This document shows, one piece after another, positions 1 through 7,579 of a stretch of 12,841 bases of DNA (positions within the stretch are counted from its first letter, which is position 1; the number at the start of each line of letters is the position of its first letter). The notes beneath the pieces are model-generated. The model saw only the letters and a list, made by a program, of their open reading frames with translations, was not told the DNA's origin and did no database searches. A program made the position numbers and the translations under genes. Origin of the DNA: Lachnoclostridium sp. (GTDB lineage: Bacteria; Bacillota_A; Clostridia; Lachnospirales; Lachnospiraceae); assembly GCA_015057755.1 (NCBI GenBank), contig SVDR01000060.1:1-12841 (forward strand), read 5' to 3'.

Positions 1-16
1 CCATAAACTTCTTCAT
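1..16 (-). CDS. First codons of the gene after eda (possibly glucuronate isomerase)
   Basis: After the eda stop codon the minus strand reads an AGAGG ribosome binding site, a 7-base spacer and ATG at position 16, giving M-K-K-F-M before the window ends. The signal and spacing make a real start likely. The product cannot be identified from five residues. MKKFM is, from memory, how many Firmicute glucuronate isomerases (UxaC) begin, and eda is often encoded next to uxaC, uxuA and kdgK, so UxaC is a guess from context only. Confidence 0.4.
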
Positions 17-27
17 GTCCACACCTC

Positions 28-669
28 TTATGATTTGCTTCTAATGTTCGCGACAAGCTGTACCGCTTCTTCCGCCAGATTTTTGACTTTTTCAAAGCTG
101 CCCGATTTTAAGAGATCCTCTTTTACCATCCAGCTTCCACCACATGCTATTATTTTATCAAAACTAAGATAATTCTCAAGGTTTTTCGCACTGATACCGC
201 CTGTTGGCATGAATTTTATGCCTGCATACGGAGCCGCCAGTGCTTTCATTGTTGCTACGCCGCCGAATTGCTCTGCCGGAAAGAATTTAATTACTTTAAT
301 ACCTCTTTTCACTGCCTGTGCAACATCAGACGGTGTGACACATCCCGGATAGACTGGAATTTTTCTTAAAAGGCAATAATCTACAATTTCCGGATCGAAG
401 CCTGGAGTAACAATAAATCTGGCACCTGCAGTTACTGCACGTTCTACCTGATCTTTTGTAAGAATCGTTCCGGCACCGACAAACATATCCGGAAATTCAG
501 AAGCCATTACACGAATGGATTCTTCCGCTGCTTCTGTTCGGAATGTCACTTCTGCACACGGAAGGCCACCTTCCACGAGAGCGTTCGCCAACGGTGCTGC
601 ATCTTTTGTGTCATGTATCACTACAATCGGAACTACGCCGTTTTTTTGAAGTCTTTCTGATACGTCCAT
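28..669 (-). CDS. eda: KDPG/KHG aldolase (2-dehydro-3-deoxyphosphogluconate aldolase)
   Basis: Class I aldolase that splits 2-keto-3-deoxy-6-phosphogluconate into pyruvate and glyceraldehyde 3-phosphate, the last step of hexuronate and Entner-Doudoroff breakdown in the cytosol. The 213-residue product has the usual length and the family motifs: the catalytic glutamate E40 in EVTFR (40-44), VGAGTIL (64-70), FIVTPGFD (85-92), YPGCVTPSD (107-115), and the Schiff-base lysine K128 in IKFFPAE (127-133), then PTGGI (155-159) at the phosphate site. I chose the ATG at 669 because GGAGG sits 8 bases upstream. An upstream in-frame ATG at 684 overlaps that GGAGG, and starts at 702 or 762 would add an unrelated N-terminus running into a promoter and terminator. 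It is a separate unit from the fab operon, and a further gene starts 12 bases after its stop codon, pointing to a sugar-acid operon. Confidence 0.93.
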   Translation of the reverse strand: MDVSERLQKNGVVPIVVIHDTKDAAPLANALVEGGLPCAEVTFRTEAAEESIRVMASEFPDMFVGAGTILTKDQVERAVTAGARFIVTPGFDPEIVDYCLLRKIPVYPGCVTPSDVAQAVKRGIKVIKFFPAEQFGGVATMKALAAPYAGIKFMPTGGISAKNLENYLSFDKIIACGGSWMVKEDLLKSGSFEKVKNLAEEAVQLVANIRSKS

Positions 670-697
670 GATAAATGCCTCCATTTTATTTTTCATG

Positions 698-744
698 TAC
701 ATTCGTTTAGATGTATTGTACGCAGGATGGAGGTTTTCATACAA
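698..744 (-). promoter_or_regulatory. Probable eda promoter with an inverted-repeat operator
   Basis: On the minus strand TACAAT (715-720) is a good -10 hexamer. An 18-base spacer leads to TTGTAT (739-744), a weak -35. Directly downstream of the -10 lies TACAT-N8-ATGTA (698-715), an inverted repeat that would straddle the transcription start, the usual place for a repressor of the LacI or GntR type. Only the 5-bp arms match; the centre CTAAACGA is not symmetric. The element is inferred from sequence alone. Confidence 0.35.
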
Positions 745-785
745 AAACAGAAAACCTCGCAAATGTTTTCTTCATCTGCGAGGTT
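743..785 (-). terminator. Rho-independent terminator
   Basis: AACCTCGCA (753-761) and TGCGAGGTT (777-785) are a perfect 9-bp inverted repeat with a 15-base loop. Read on the minus strand the stem is followed by TTCTGTTTTTG. The first base of the stem is the last base of a TGA stop codon (785-787) that closes an orphan reading frame, so it looks like the terminator of that lost gene. It also insulates eda from the fab operon. Confidence 0.7.
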
Positions 786-901
786 CATTTAAATGCACGT
801 TCTATTCTTTCAAGTCCAATGGATTCTTCTGTAGTGACGTATGGTTTTTCAACATAAAAATCCCACCCTTCTGTCAAAGCTCTATGACAAAATCGTGGGA
901 T
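785..901 (-). pseudogene. Orphan C-terminal coding tail of an unknown gene
   Basis: The minus strand is open for 38 codons here, from just after a TAA at 902-904 to TGA at 785-787, with no ATG. Its end reads WDFYVEKPYVTTEE then SIGLERIERAFK, a charged, protein-like composition, and the stop codon merges into a clean terminator. That is how a normal gene ends. The 5' part of the frame overlaps the fab operon terminator (852-901), so the front of the gene appears to have been lost or replaced. I do not recognise the protein. An open frame of this length could arise by chance. Confidence 0.3.
852..901 (-). terminator. Terminator of the fab operon
   Basis: On the minus strand, 12 bases after the stop codon of the last operon gene, ATCCCAC (895-901) pairs with GTGGGAT (860-866), followed by TTTTTATG. 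Inside the loop a second stem pairs TGTCA (885-889 on the minus strand) with TGACA (872-876). The two stacked stems and U-run form a convincing intrinsic terminator for the 11-gene operon. Confidence 0.8.
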
Positions 902-912
902 TTATTCTTATT

Positions 913-2106
913 TTATGCCTCTCCACAAAGCTCCATCATCACATCCGGAACTGTCTCAATCTTCTTACTGCGATATGCATTGCTTCCGCAGAACACCAGC
1001 GCATCGTCCAAACGCCCCTCTGCCGCATTGATCAGAGCTCTGGTAATACAATACGGAGTTTCTGCCGCATTACAGTTTGCCAGACAGCCAAAACAATGGG
1101 TTACAGGAACACTTCCTTTCTGCACACGCTCCAGGAATTTATTTTTTATTGCGCGTCCTGGCATTCCGACCGGGCTCTTCACAATCACGATATCTGCTTC
1201 CTTGGCATCAATGTACGCCTGCTTATAGGCAGGATCTGCATCACATTCTTCAGTTGTCACAAAACGAGTGGCAACCTGAACACCATCCACGCCCAGCTCC
1301 ACCTGGCGCATGACATCCTTATGGTCATAAATGCCCCCTGCCACAATGATCGGAATTTCTTTTTCATATTTATCTGCAAATTCCTTCACGGTCTTCATGA
1401 TACTGCGAATTTCCTCTTCATATTCCGCCTGCTTATATGTTTCGGACACCTTTTCCGTATCAACGCCGAGATCTGTCAGCTGTTCACGGGAAAATCCGAG
1501 ATGTCCGCCTGCACACGGACCTTCAATAACGACGAAATCCGGTGCTGTTTTATGTCTACGATCCCACATACGACAGATGACCATGGCCGATTTTACAGAA
1601 GAAACGATCGGCGCAATCATCGTACGGCGTTTTTTACACGGCTCCATCTCCTCGCCGGCACCTGTTCCCATGAACTCCGGTTCCATCTTTCCTTCTGCGC
1701 GAAGCTCCTCTTCCGCTTCTGCCACGAATTTGGGCATATCAATCGGAAGTCCGGCACCGGAAATGATCACATTCGCATCAGCCTTCACGGCCTCTTTCAC
1801 ATAACGCCCATACTCTTTGGTCGCAACCATGATATTGAATCCGAGAATTCCCTGCGGAGCGATCGCTCTCGCCTTTGCAAATTCCTCCTGGATAGCTTTT
1901 AAATTCGCATCCATTGGATTTTTAGCAAAATCCGGACGCTTAAAACCAATCTGTGCTGTGGACATGATTCCGATTCCACCTGCCTTAGCAACGGCTCCTG
2001 CCAGTGAAGAAAGACTGATTCCCACACCCATTCCGCCTTGAATGATCGGCCGCTTTGCTGTCAAATGCCCGATTGTCAACGGTTTTAACACTGCCTTCTT
2101 TTCCAT
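913..2106 (-). CDS. FabK-like flavoprotein, nitronate monooxygenase (2-nitropropane dioxygenase) family
   Basis: FMN-dependent TIM-barrel protein related to FabK and nitronate monooxygenase. Visible motifs: PIIQGGMGVGIS (20-31) at the flavin site, GFNIMV (89-94), GAGLP (117-121), the GGHLG (200-204) loop with the likely catalytic H202, IIVAGGI (253-259), and GVQVATRF (275-282). At 397 residues it is about 90 longer than the FabK in the same operon. The extra length includes an insertion around 137-162 (GTGAGEEMEPCKKRR lies within it) and a C-terminal cysteine group, C338, C341, C345, C353, in HCFGCLANC and PYCITRA. It starts 23 bases after accDA behind AAAGGA and ends just before the operon terminator, so it is transcribed with fatty acid synthesis. 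It could be a second enoyl reductase, a true nitronate monooxygenase or another oxidoreductase; sequence alone does not decide. Family is certain, function is not. Confidence 0.85.
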   Translation of the reverse strand: MEKKAVLKPLTIGHLTAKRPIIQGGMGVGISLSSLAGAVAKAGGIGIMSTAQIGFKRPDFAKNPMDANLKAIQEEFAKARAIAPQGILGFNIMVATKEYGRYVKEAVKADANVIISGAGLPIDMPKFVAEAEEELRAEGKMEPEFMGTGAGEEMEPCKKRRTMIAPIVSSVKSAMVICRMWDRRHKTAPDFVVIEGPCAGGHLGFSREQLTDLGVDTEKVSETYKQAEYEEEIRSIMKTVKEFADKYEKEIPIIVAGGIYDHKDVMRQVELGVDGVQVATRFVTTEECDADPAYKQAYIDAKEADIVIVKSPVGMPGRAIKNKFLERVQKGSVPVTHCFGCLANCNAAETPYCITRALINAAEGRLDDALVFCGSNAYRSKKIETVPDVMMELCGEA

Positions 2107-2129
2107 AATATGTTTCCTTTAACCTTTCA

Positions 2130-3935
2130 TTAATACTGACGGAATCTGTCATATCTGCTATTCACGATCTCATCTTCGTTGCAGCTGCTCCATGTTTCAA
2201 AAAATTCTTCTATAGACTGATCCAGAATTGCACAGATCTGCGGAAGCGTCTCCAGACTTGCAGGTTCTTCTTCCGGAATTACCCGTTCGATGATACCAAG
2301 TTCTTTCAACTCTCCAGCAGTGATTTTCATGACTTTTGCCGCCACATCCGCTTTTTTACTGTCCTTCCAGAGAATGGACGCAAAACCTTCCGGAGATAAG
2401 ATGGAATAAATTGCATTTTCCAACATCCAGACTTCATTGGCTACGGCCATCGCCAGTGCACCGCCGCTGCCGCCTTCACCAATCACGATGGACAGAACCG
2501 GAACTTTCAGCGCTGACATTTCAAACAGATTTCGCGCGATAGCCTCGCCCTGTCCACGCTCTTCTGCCTCAATTCCGCAGAACGCGCCAGGTGTGTCGAT
2601 CAAACAGATGATTGGGCGACCAAAAGACTCCGCCTGTTTCATGAGACGCAGCGCTTTTCGATATCCCTCCGGAGACGGCATACCAAAGTTGCGGAAAATA
2701 TTCTCTTTTGTAGTCTTTCCTTTTTCCTGACCGATGACGGTAACAGGCATTCCATGAAAGCTTGCAATACCGCCAATGATTGCGCCGTCATCTTTGAAAT
2801 AGCGATCTCCATGGAACTCCATGAAATCGTCAAACAATGCATGAACATAGTCCGATGCCACAAGACGATCGGATTTTCTGGAAAGCTGTACGGAATCCCA
2901 TGCGCTGCGGATCATTCCTTTTGCCTGACTCTTTACTGCGCGGACACCCTCCACCGCGACAACACAATCTTTTTCCTGGTATTCTTTGCCACCTTCCAAA
3001 ATCTCTTCCACACCTTCCACTCCCCCGCCGTGTAGCTTCAGAATCTGTGTCAGCGTCTCTTTCATCTCTTCACGCTTCACAATCTTATCAATGAAGCCAT
3101 GTTCCATCAGAAACTCTGCCTTCTGAAAGCCTTCCGGAAGTTTCTGACCAATGGTCTGTTCGATAACTCTCGGTCCTGCAAACCCAATGAGTGCACCTGG
3201 CTCTGCCAGAATGATATCACCAAGCATCGCAAAACTTGCTGTAACACCGCCGGTCGTCGGATCCGTAAGAACGCTGATAAACAACTGTCCCGCCTCATGG
3301 TGACGCTTTAACGCCGCGGATGTCTTCGCCATCTGCATCAGGGAAACCATTCCCTCCTGCATTCTGGCACCGCCAGAACATGCAAATATAATAACCGGCA
3401 GTTTCTCTTCTGTTGCACGCTCCACCGCGCGGGTAATCTTTTCGCCCACGTTATGGCCCATGCTGCTCATTAAAAATCTGGCATCGCACACACACATGGC
3501 AGTCGGATATCCTCCGATGCGCACACGACCTGTGACGATTGCCTCGTTCAAGTTCGTTTTTTCCCGTGCCGCGAGGATTTTTTTTTCATAACCAGGGAAC
3601 TGGATTGGATTAGAAATCTCCATTTCTTTATCCCATTCCTCAAAAGAACCCTGGTCCGCCAGTAATTTGATCCTGCGATACGCGCTGATGCGGAAATATC
3701 CTCCACATTTGGGACAGATGTTATGATTGGAATATACATCCTCCACATAAATCGGTTTCCCGCACTTGTTACACTTACGCCAGAGGTCAACCGGAATCTG
3801 TGGGCTGCTCTGCTCCTCCGCCGTCCCCTCTTTGATGGCCTTCTCCGGCTGTCCGTCTTGTTCTGCACTTTTTTCTGATGCATAGTATTTCGTATCTATT
3901 TTTGTATATGTTTTTTTAAACATATTTTTAAACAT
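2130..3935 (-). CDS. accDA: Acetyl-CoA carboxylase carboxyltransferase, fused beta-alpha subunits (AccD-AccA)
   Basis: Transfers the carboxyl group from carboxybiotin on AccB to acetyl-CoA, making malonyl-CoA. One uninterrupted 601-residue frame carries both halves. The AccD half (about 50-305) begins with the four-cysteine zinc ribbon C55, C58, C74, C77 and continues with CSGGARMQEG (186-195) and PTTGGVTASFAM (226-237). The AccA half (about 335-590) has FHGDRYFKDD (374-383), IDTPGAFCG (446-454) and GEGGSGGALA (487-496). A linker of roughly 30 residues joins them, and the N-terminal helices of a free AccA seem shortened. In Escherichia coli and most Firmicutes these are two genes; here the fusion fixes a 1:1 ratio. 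It follows accC by 44 bases; AGAGAGGA precedes the ATG. The first 48 residues are poorly conserved and charged. Confidence 0.95.
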   Translation of the reverse strand: MFKNMFKKTYTKIDTKYYASEKSAEQDGQPEKAIKEGTAEEQSSPQIPVDLWRKCNKCGKPIYVEDVYSNHNICPKCGGYFRISAYRRIKLLADQGSFEEWDKEMEISNPIQFPGYEKKILAAREKTNLNEAIVTGRVRIGGYPTAMCVCDARFLMSSMGHNVGEKITRAVERATEEKLPVIIFACSGGARMQEGMVSLMQMAKTSAALKRHHEAGQLFISVLTDPTTGGVTASFAMLGDIILAEPGALIGFAGPRVIEQTIGQKLPEGFQKAEFLMEHGFIDKIVKREEMKETLTQILKLHGGGVEGVEEILEGGKEYQEKDCVVAVEGVRAVKSQAKGMIRSAWDSVQLSRKSDRLVASDYVHALFDDFMEFHGDRYFKDDGAIIGGIASFHGMPVTVIGQEKGKTTKENIFRNFGMPSPEGYRKALRLMKQAESFGRPIICLIDTPGAFCGIEAEERGQGEAIARNLFEMSALKVPVLSIVIGEGGSGGALAMAVANEVWMLENAIYSILSPEGFASILWKDSKKADVAAKVMKITAGELKELGIIERVIPEEEPASLETLPQICAILDQSIEEFFETWSSCNEDEIVNSRYDRFRQY

Positions 3936-3979
3936 GCGAAAACATCCTCTCTTTCACGTCCATCCGGATCTGACAAATC

Positions 3980-5332
3980 CTACTTGCAATACTCCGGAAA
4001 ATGAGTCGGAATGAAATCCGTATCCACATTTCCCATCTCGAAATCCGGATCACTCAAAATTTCATACTGGAAATCCAGATTCGTCTTAATTCCTTCAATG
4101 ACCAGTTCGCCAAGGGCACTGCGCATCTTCGCAATGGCCGACTCCCTGTCTTTATCATGCACGATCAGCTTTAAAATCATAGAATCATAATTTGTCGGAA
4201 TCGCGTAATGATTGTACACCGCCGTATCGACACGCACGCCACATCCACCCGGCAGATGAAGTTCTGAAATGGTACCCGGACATGGCATGAAGTTCTTTTC
4301 CGGGTTCTCTGCATTGATTCTGCACTCAATCGCATGACCGTTAATTTTAATATCTTCCTGTTTCACGGAAATCGCCTCACCGACAGCGATCCGAATCTGT
4401 TCTTTGATCAGATCCACGTCTGTAACTGCCTCTGTGACCGGATGTTCCACCTGAATTCTGGTATTCATCTCCATAAAATAGAAGTTCCCGCTCTTGTCCA
4501 ACAGGAATTCGATGGTACCCGCATTTTCATATCCGACCGCTTTTGCCGCACGAACTGCCATTTTGCCCATACGAGCCCTGAGATCTTCTGAAATCGCCAC
4601 GGATGGGGATTCCTCCAGCACCTTCTGATGACGTCTCTGAATGGAGCAGTCACGCTCACCCAGATGAATCACGTTTCCATGGCTGTCAGCCAGAATCTGA
4701 AATTCGATATGTCTTGGACGCTCTACGAATCGTTCGATATACATGGTATTGTCGGAAAATCCTTTTACGGATTCCATCTGTGCATTTAAAAAATTGGCCT
4801 CAAAATCCTCTTCTGACCTGGAAATACGCATACCTTTTCCACCGCCGCCACTGGACGCTTTGATCATGACCGGAAATCCGATTTCTATTGCGGTCTTTAA
4901 TCCTTCTTCGGGTGTAAACACAGGCTCTTTGCTGCCCGGCACAACCGGAACTCCTGCCTCGATCATGGTCTTTCTGGCCTCGGACTTATTTCCCATTTTG
5001 TTGATAATGTCCGCAGACGGACCGATAAAGCGGATTCCGCACTTTTCACAGAGTTCAGCAAAACGTGCATTTTCCGATAAAAAACCAAATCCCGGATGAA
5101 TGGCATCTGCCTTCATAGCCACACATGCAGAAAGAACTCTCTCCATGTCCAGATAACTCTCTGTAGAAGCTGCCGGTCCAATGCAAATGGCCTCGTCAGC
5201 CAACATCGTATGGAGCGCCTCTTTATCTGCCTCAGAATAAACGGCAACTGTTTTGATTCCCATTTCTCTGCATGCACGGATAATGCGGACCGCGATCTCG
5301 CCACGGTTTGCGATCAGAATTTTCTGAAACAT
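3980..5332 (-). CDS. accC: Biotin carboxylase subunit of acetyl-CoA carboxylase
   Basis: ATP-dependent carboxylation of the biotin carried by AccB, using bicarbonate. The 450-residue length is standard. The N-terminal domain opens with ILIANRGEIAVRIIRA, then HPGFGFLSEN (79-88). The ATP-grasp domain shows the glycine-rich lid SSGGGGKGMR (160-169), ERFVERPRHIEFQ (200-212) and the catalytic region FMEMNTRIQVEHPVTE, with E288, N290 and R292 in the same positions as in the E. coli enzyme. The ATG at 5332 follows GGTGA. It lies 43 bases after fabZ and ahead of accDA, the usual streptococcal-type order. Confidence 0.98.
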   Translation of the reverse strand: MFQKILIANRGEIAVRIIRACREMGIKTVAVYSEADKEALHTMLADEAICIGPAASTESYLDMERVLSACVAMKADAIHPGFGFLSENARFAELCEKCGIRFIGPSADIINKMGNKSEARKTMIEAGVPVVPGSKEPVFTPEEGLKTAIEIGFPVMIKASSGGGGKGMRISRSEEDFEANFLNAQMESVKGFSDNTMYIERFVERPRHIEFQILADSHGNVIHLGERDCSIQRRHQKVLEESPSVAISEDLRARMGKMAVRAAKAVGYENAGTIEFLLDKSGNFYFMEMNTRIQVEHPVTEAVTDVDLIKEQIRIAVGEAISVKQEDIKINGHAIECRINAENPEKNFMPCPGTISELHLPGGCGVRVDTAVYNHYAIPTNYDSMILKLIVHDKDRESAIAKMRSALGELVIEGIKTNLDFQYEILSDPDFEMGNVDTDFIPTHFPEYCK

Positions 5333-5375
5333 ATTTTCACCAGCCTAACCAATCTATTTCCATTTTTGCCGAGCA

Positions 5376-5798
5376 CTAGGAAACGGCAAATGTCAGTTCT
5401 GCAGAAACAGCCACTTTTCCGTCAACCGTCGCCACTGCTTTGCCAACGCCGACTGGGCCCTTCCGCTTAATGATCTCGCACTCCAGGCGAAGTTTATCGC
5501 CCGGAACGACTTTTCTCTTAAATCTTACACTGTTCATTCCACCGAAAAATGCAATCTTACCTTTATTTTCTTCTACGCTTAAGATTGCAACAGCGCCTGT
5601 CTGTGCCAGAGCCTCCACGATCAGAACCCCCGGCATAACCGACTCCTGCGGAAAATGACCCTCGAACTGAGGCTCATTATATGTGACACATTTATAACCG
5701 ACTGCGCGCACACCCGGTTCCAGTTCTTCGATACAATCAATTAGAAGAAACGGATGTCTGTGCGGAATGATTTCCTGAATTTCTTTGATTCCTAACAT
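5376..5798 (-). CDS. fabZ: 3-hydroxyacyl-ACP dehydratase FabZ
   Basis: Removes water from 3-hydroxyacyl-ACP to give trans-2-enoyl-ACP, the third step of each elongation round. The 140-residue hot-dog protein has [10 protein letters not shown] (12-21), the catalytic histidine H48 in FEGHFP (46-51) and the catalytic glutamate E62 in [12 protein letters not shown] (55-66). A perfect AGGAGG stands before the ATG. An 80-base gap separates it from accB; I see no gene or clear hairpin in it. No second dehydratase-isomerase (fabA, fabM or fabN type) lies in the window, so unsaturated fatty acids would have to be made elsewhere or by another use of FabZ and FabF. Confidence 0.97.
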   Translation of the reverse strand: MLGIKEIQEIIPHRHPFLLIDCIEELEPGVRAVGYKCVTYNEPQFEGHFPQESVMPGVLIVEALAQTGAVAILSVEENKGKIAFFGGMNSVRFKRKVVPGDKLRLECEIIKRKGPVGVGKAVATVDGKVAVSAELTFAVS

Positions 5799-5878
5799 GT
5801 TCTATCCTCCTGAGCACGGACCGAATGCACGCCAATCTGCCTGCGCAAGGCGCTTTTTCCGCCCAAAGCTCTCTATCA

Positions 5879-6304
5879 CTAGCGAATCACAAACAACGGC
5901 TGGCCGTATTCCACTGTATCCTCATTATTTACAAGGATTTCCTCCACGACACCGTCATATTCGCTTTCAATCTCATTCATCAGCTTCATAGCCTCAACAA
6001 TTCCGACTACCTGACCTTTTTTCACATGGTCGCCCACTTTAACGAAACACTCAGCCTCTGGAGACGGAGATGCATAGAACGTTCCAACCAACGGACAGGA
6101 GATGATATTTCCGGAAAGTTCTGCCGTCGGCACATGTGTCTGCGCAGCCGCCATCGGGCCTTCCATTGCTGCCGGACCGGAAACCGTCACAATCTTCTTC
6201 TCACTTTTCATGACAATCTTTGTATCGCCCTGCTCCAGTTCAAATTTTGTAAGACCATTGTCGGAAACTGCTTTCATTAATTCGATGATATCTTTAATTT
6301 CCAT
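5879..6304 (-). CDS. accB: Biotin carboxyl carrier protein of acetyl-CoA carboxylase
   Basis: Carries biotin between the biotin carboxylase and carboxyltransferase active sites. The 141-residue protein has the typical N-terminal helix (IKDIIELMKAVSDNGLTKFE begins at residue 3), a short Ala/Pro-containing linker (about 43-60), and the C-terminal biotinyl domain with PLVGTFYASPSPE (71-83) and the biotinylation motif EAMKLMNEI (104-112), where K107 is the attachment lysine. Its start at 6304 lies inside the end of fabF: the two frames overlap by 28 bases and the AAGGAG ribosome binding site is within fabF codons. This implies translational coupling. Confidence 0.97.
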   Translation of the reverse strand: MEIKDIIELMKAVSDNGLTKFELEQGDTKIVMKSEKKIVTVSGPAAMEGPMAAAQTHVPTAELSGNIISCPLVGTFYASPSPEAECFVKVGDHVKKGQVVGIVEAMKLMNEIESEYDGVVEEILVNNEDTVEYGQPLFVIR

Positions 6305-7551
6305 GAGCGAACTCCTTGCTCTTCGAATTTCTTCACGATCAGGCTGGCATTATGTCCGCCAAAGCCCAGGGAATTAGTGATCGCATAGTTAATTTCCATG
6401 CTTACACCTTCATCCTTTGTATAGTCAAGATCGCACTCCGGATCATCCACCATGAGACCTGCAGTCGCATGAACATAACCCTCTTCGATGGATTTCACGC
6501 AAGTGATCAGCTCCACACCGCCTGCTGCGCCGAGTAGATGACCGATCATCGACTTTGTGGAGTTAATTTTTACTTTATGTGCATGATCGCCCAGTGCCAG
6601 CTTAATTGCTTTTGTCTCAAAGAGATCGTTGTGATGAGTCGCTGTACCATGTGCATTTACATAATCAATCTGCTCCGGCTGAATGCCTGCATCATGAATC
6701 GCATGGAGCATCGCCTTTGCTGCACCGCTTCCATCCTCCGACGGAGAGGTGATGTGGTATGCGTCACTCGTGGAGCCGTAACCCACTAACTCTGCGTAAA
6801 TTTTGGCTCCGCGGGCTTTCGCATGCTCTAAAGATTCCAGAACTACGATACCTGCGCCTTCACCAATCACAAATCCGCCTCTCTCCGCATCGAACGGAAT
6901 GGAGGCGCGAGTCGGATCCTCGGATGTAGAAAGAGCTGTCAGACCTGAGAAACCTGCCACACCAAGCGGAGTCACGCATGCTTCTGCGCCGCCTGCAACC
7001 ATAACATCCGCATCTCCATACTGGATGGTGCGCATCGCCTCACCAATGCTGTTTGTTCCGGATGCACATGCTGTTACAACATCAATGCTCTTTCCCTTTA
7101 AACCAAACTGGATGGATACGTTAGCTGCTGCCATATTTCCGATCATTAACGGAACCATCAGCGGATTTACACGGCCCGGGCCTTTTTCTACTAATTTCGT
7201 ATGCTCTTTTTCAATAATCTGTAAGCTTCCGACACCAGAACCAAGGCTGACACCAACACGGAACGGATCTTCCTCTTCCATGTTGATCTTCGCATCATCC
7301 AGCGCCATCTTCGCTGCAGCAACGGCAAACTGTGAAAAACGCTCCATACGTCTTGCAGCCTTCGAATCCATATACTGCTTCGCATCAAATTCTTTTACCT
7401 CAGCAGCTAATTTCGCCTTGTAATCTGTGGTATCAAACGCTGTGATCGGTCCGAAACCGAGTTTTTTCTCTTTCAGACCGTTCCAGAATGTATCTACATC
7501 GTTTCCGATCGGAGTGATTGCTCCCAGACCAGTTACTACAACTCTGTTCAT
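6277..7551 (-). CDS. fabF: 3-oxoacyl-ACP synthase II (FabF)
   Basis: Condensing enzyme for the elongation rounds, joining malonyl-ACP to acyl-ACP. The thiolase-fold protein shows the nucleophile C162 in TACASGTNSIGEA (160-172), H301 in NAHGTATHHND (299-309), K333 and H338 in STKSMIGHLLGAAG (331-344), and the glycine-rich NSLGFGGHNASL (393-404) near the end. Family members often have HGTSTP at the first histidine, so the HGTATHHND wording is a slight variant. The last dozen residues (GVRSWKLKISSN) extend past the usual C-terminus and are encoded by the overlap with accB, so they are probably an unconstrained tail. AAAGGAG precedes the ATG, 28 bases after fabG. Confidence 0.97.
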   Translation of the reverse strand: MNRVVVTGLGAITPIGNDVDTFWNGLKEKKLGFGPITAFDTTDYKAKLAAEVKEFDAKQYMDSKAARRMERFSQFAVAAAKMALDDAKINMEEEDPFRVGVSLGSGVGSLQIIEKEHTKLVEKGPGRVNPLMVPLMIGNMAAANVSIQFGLKGKSIDVVTACASGTNSIGEAMRTIQYGDADVMVAGGAEACVTPLGVAGFSGLTALSTSEDPTRASIPFDAERGGFVIGEGAGIVVLESLEHAKARGAKIYAELVGYGSTSDAYHITSPSEDGSGAAKAMLHAIHDAGIQPEQIDYVNAHGTATHHNDLFETKAIKLALGDHAHKVKINSTKSMIGHLLGAAGGVELITCVKSIEEGYVHATAGLMVDDPECDLDYTKDEGVSMEINYAITNSLGFGGHNASLIVKKFEEQGVRSWKLKISSN

Positions 7552-7579
7552 ACTTTAACTCTCCTTTAATCTGTCCATC

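Noticed and set aside
670..762. N-terminal extension of eda from 762
   Set aside because: It would translate a promoter and terminator; the GGAGG at the right distance points to the ATG at 669.
841..1902. A 353-codon plus-strand open frame
   Set aside because: It lies antisense to the FabK-like gene, is rich in His, Cys, Phe and Arg, has no ribosome binding site, and is a shadow of the real minus-strand gene.
5799..5878. Possible small gene between accB and fabZ
   Set aside because: Only 80 bases, no start with a ribosome binding site other than that of fabZ, and no clear hairpin.
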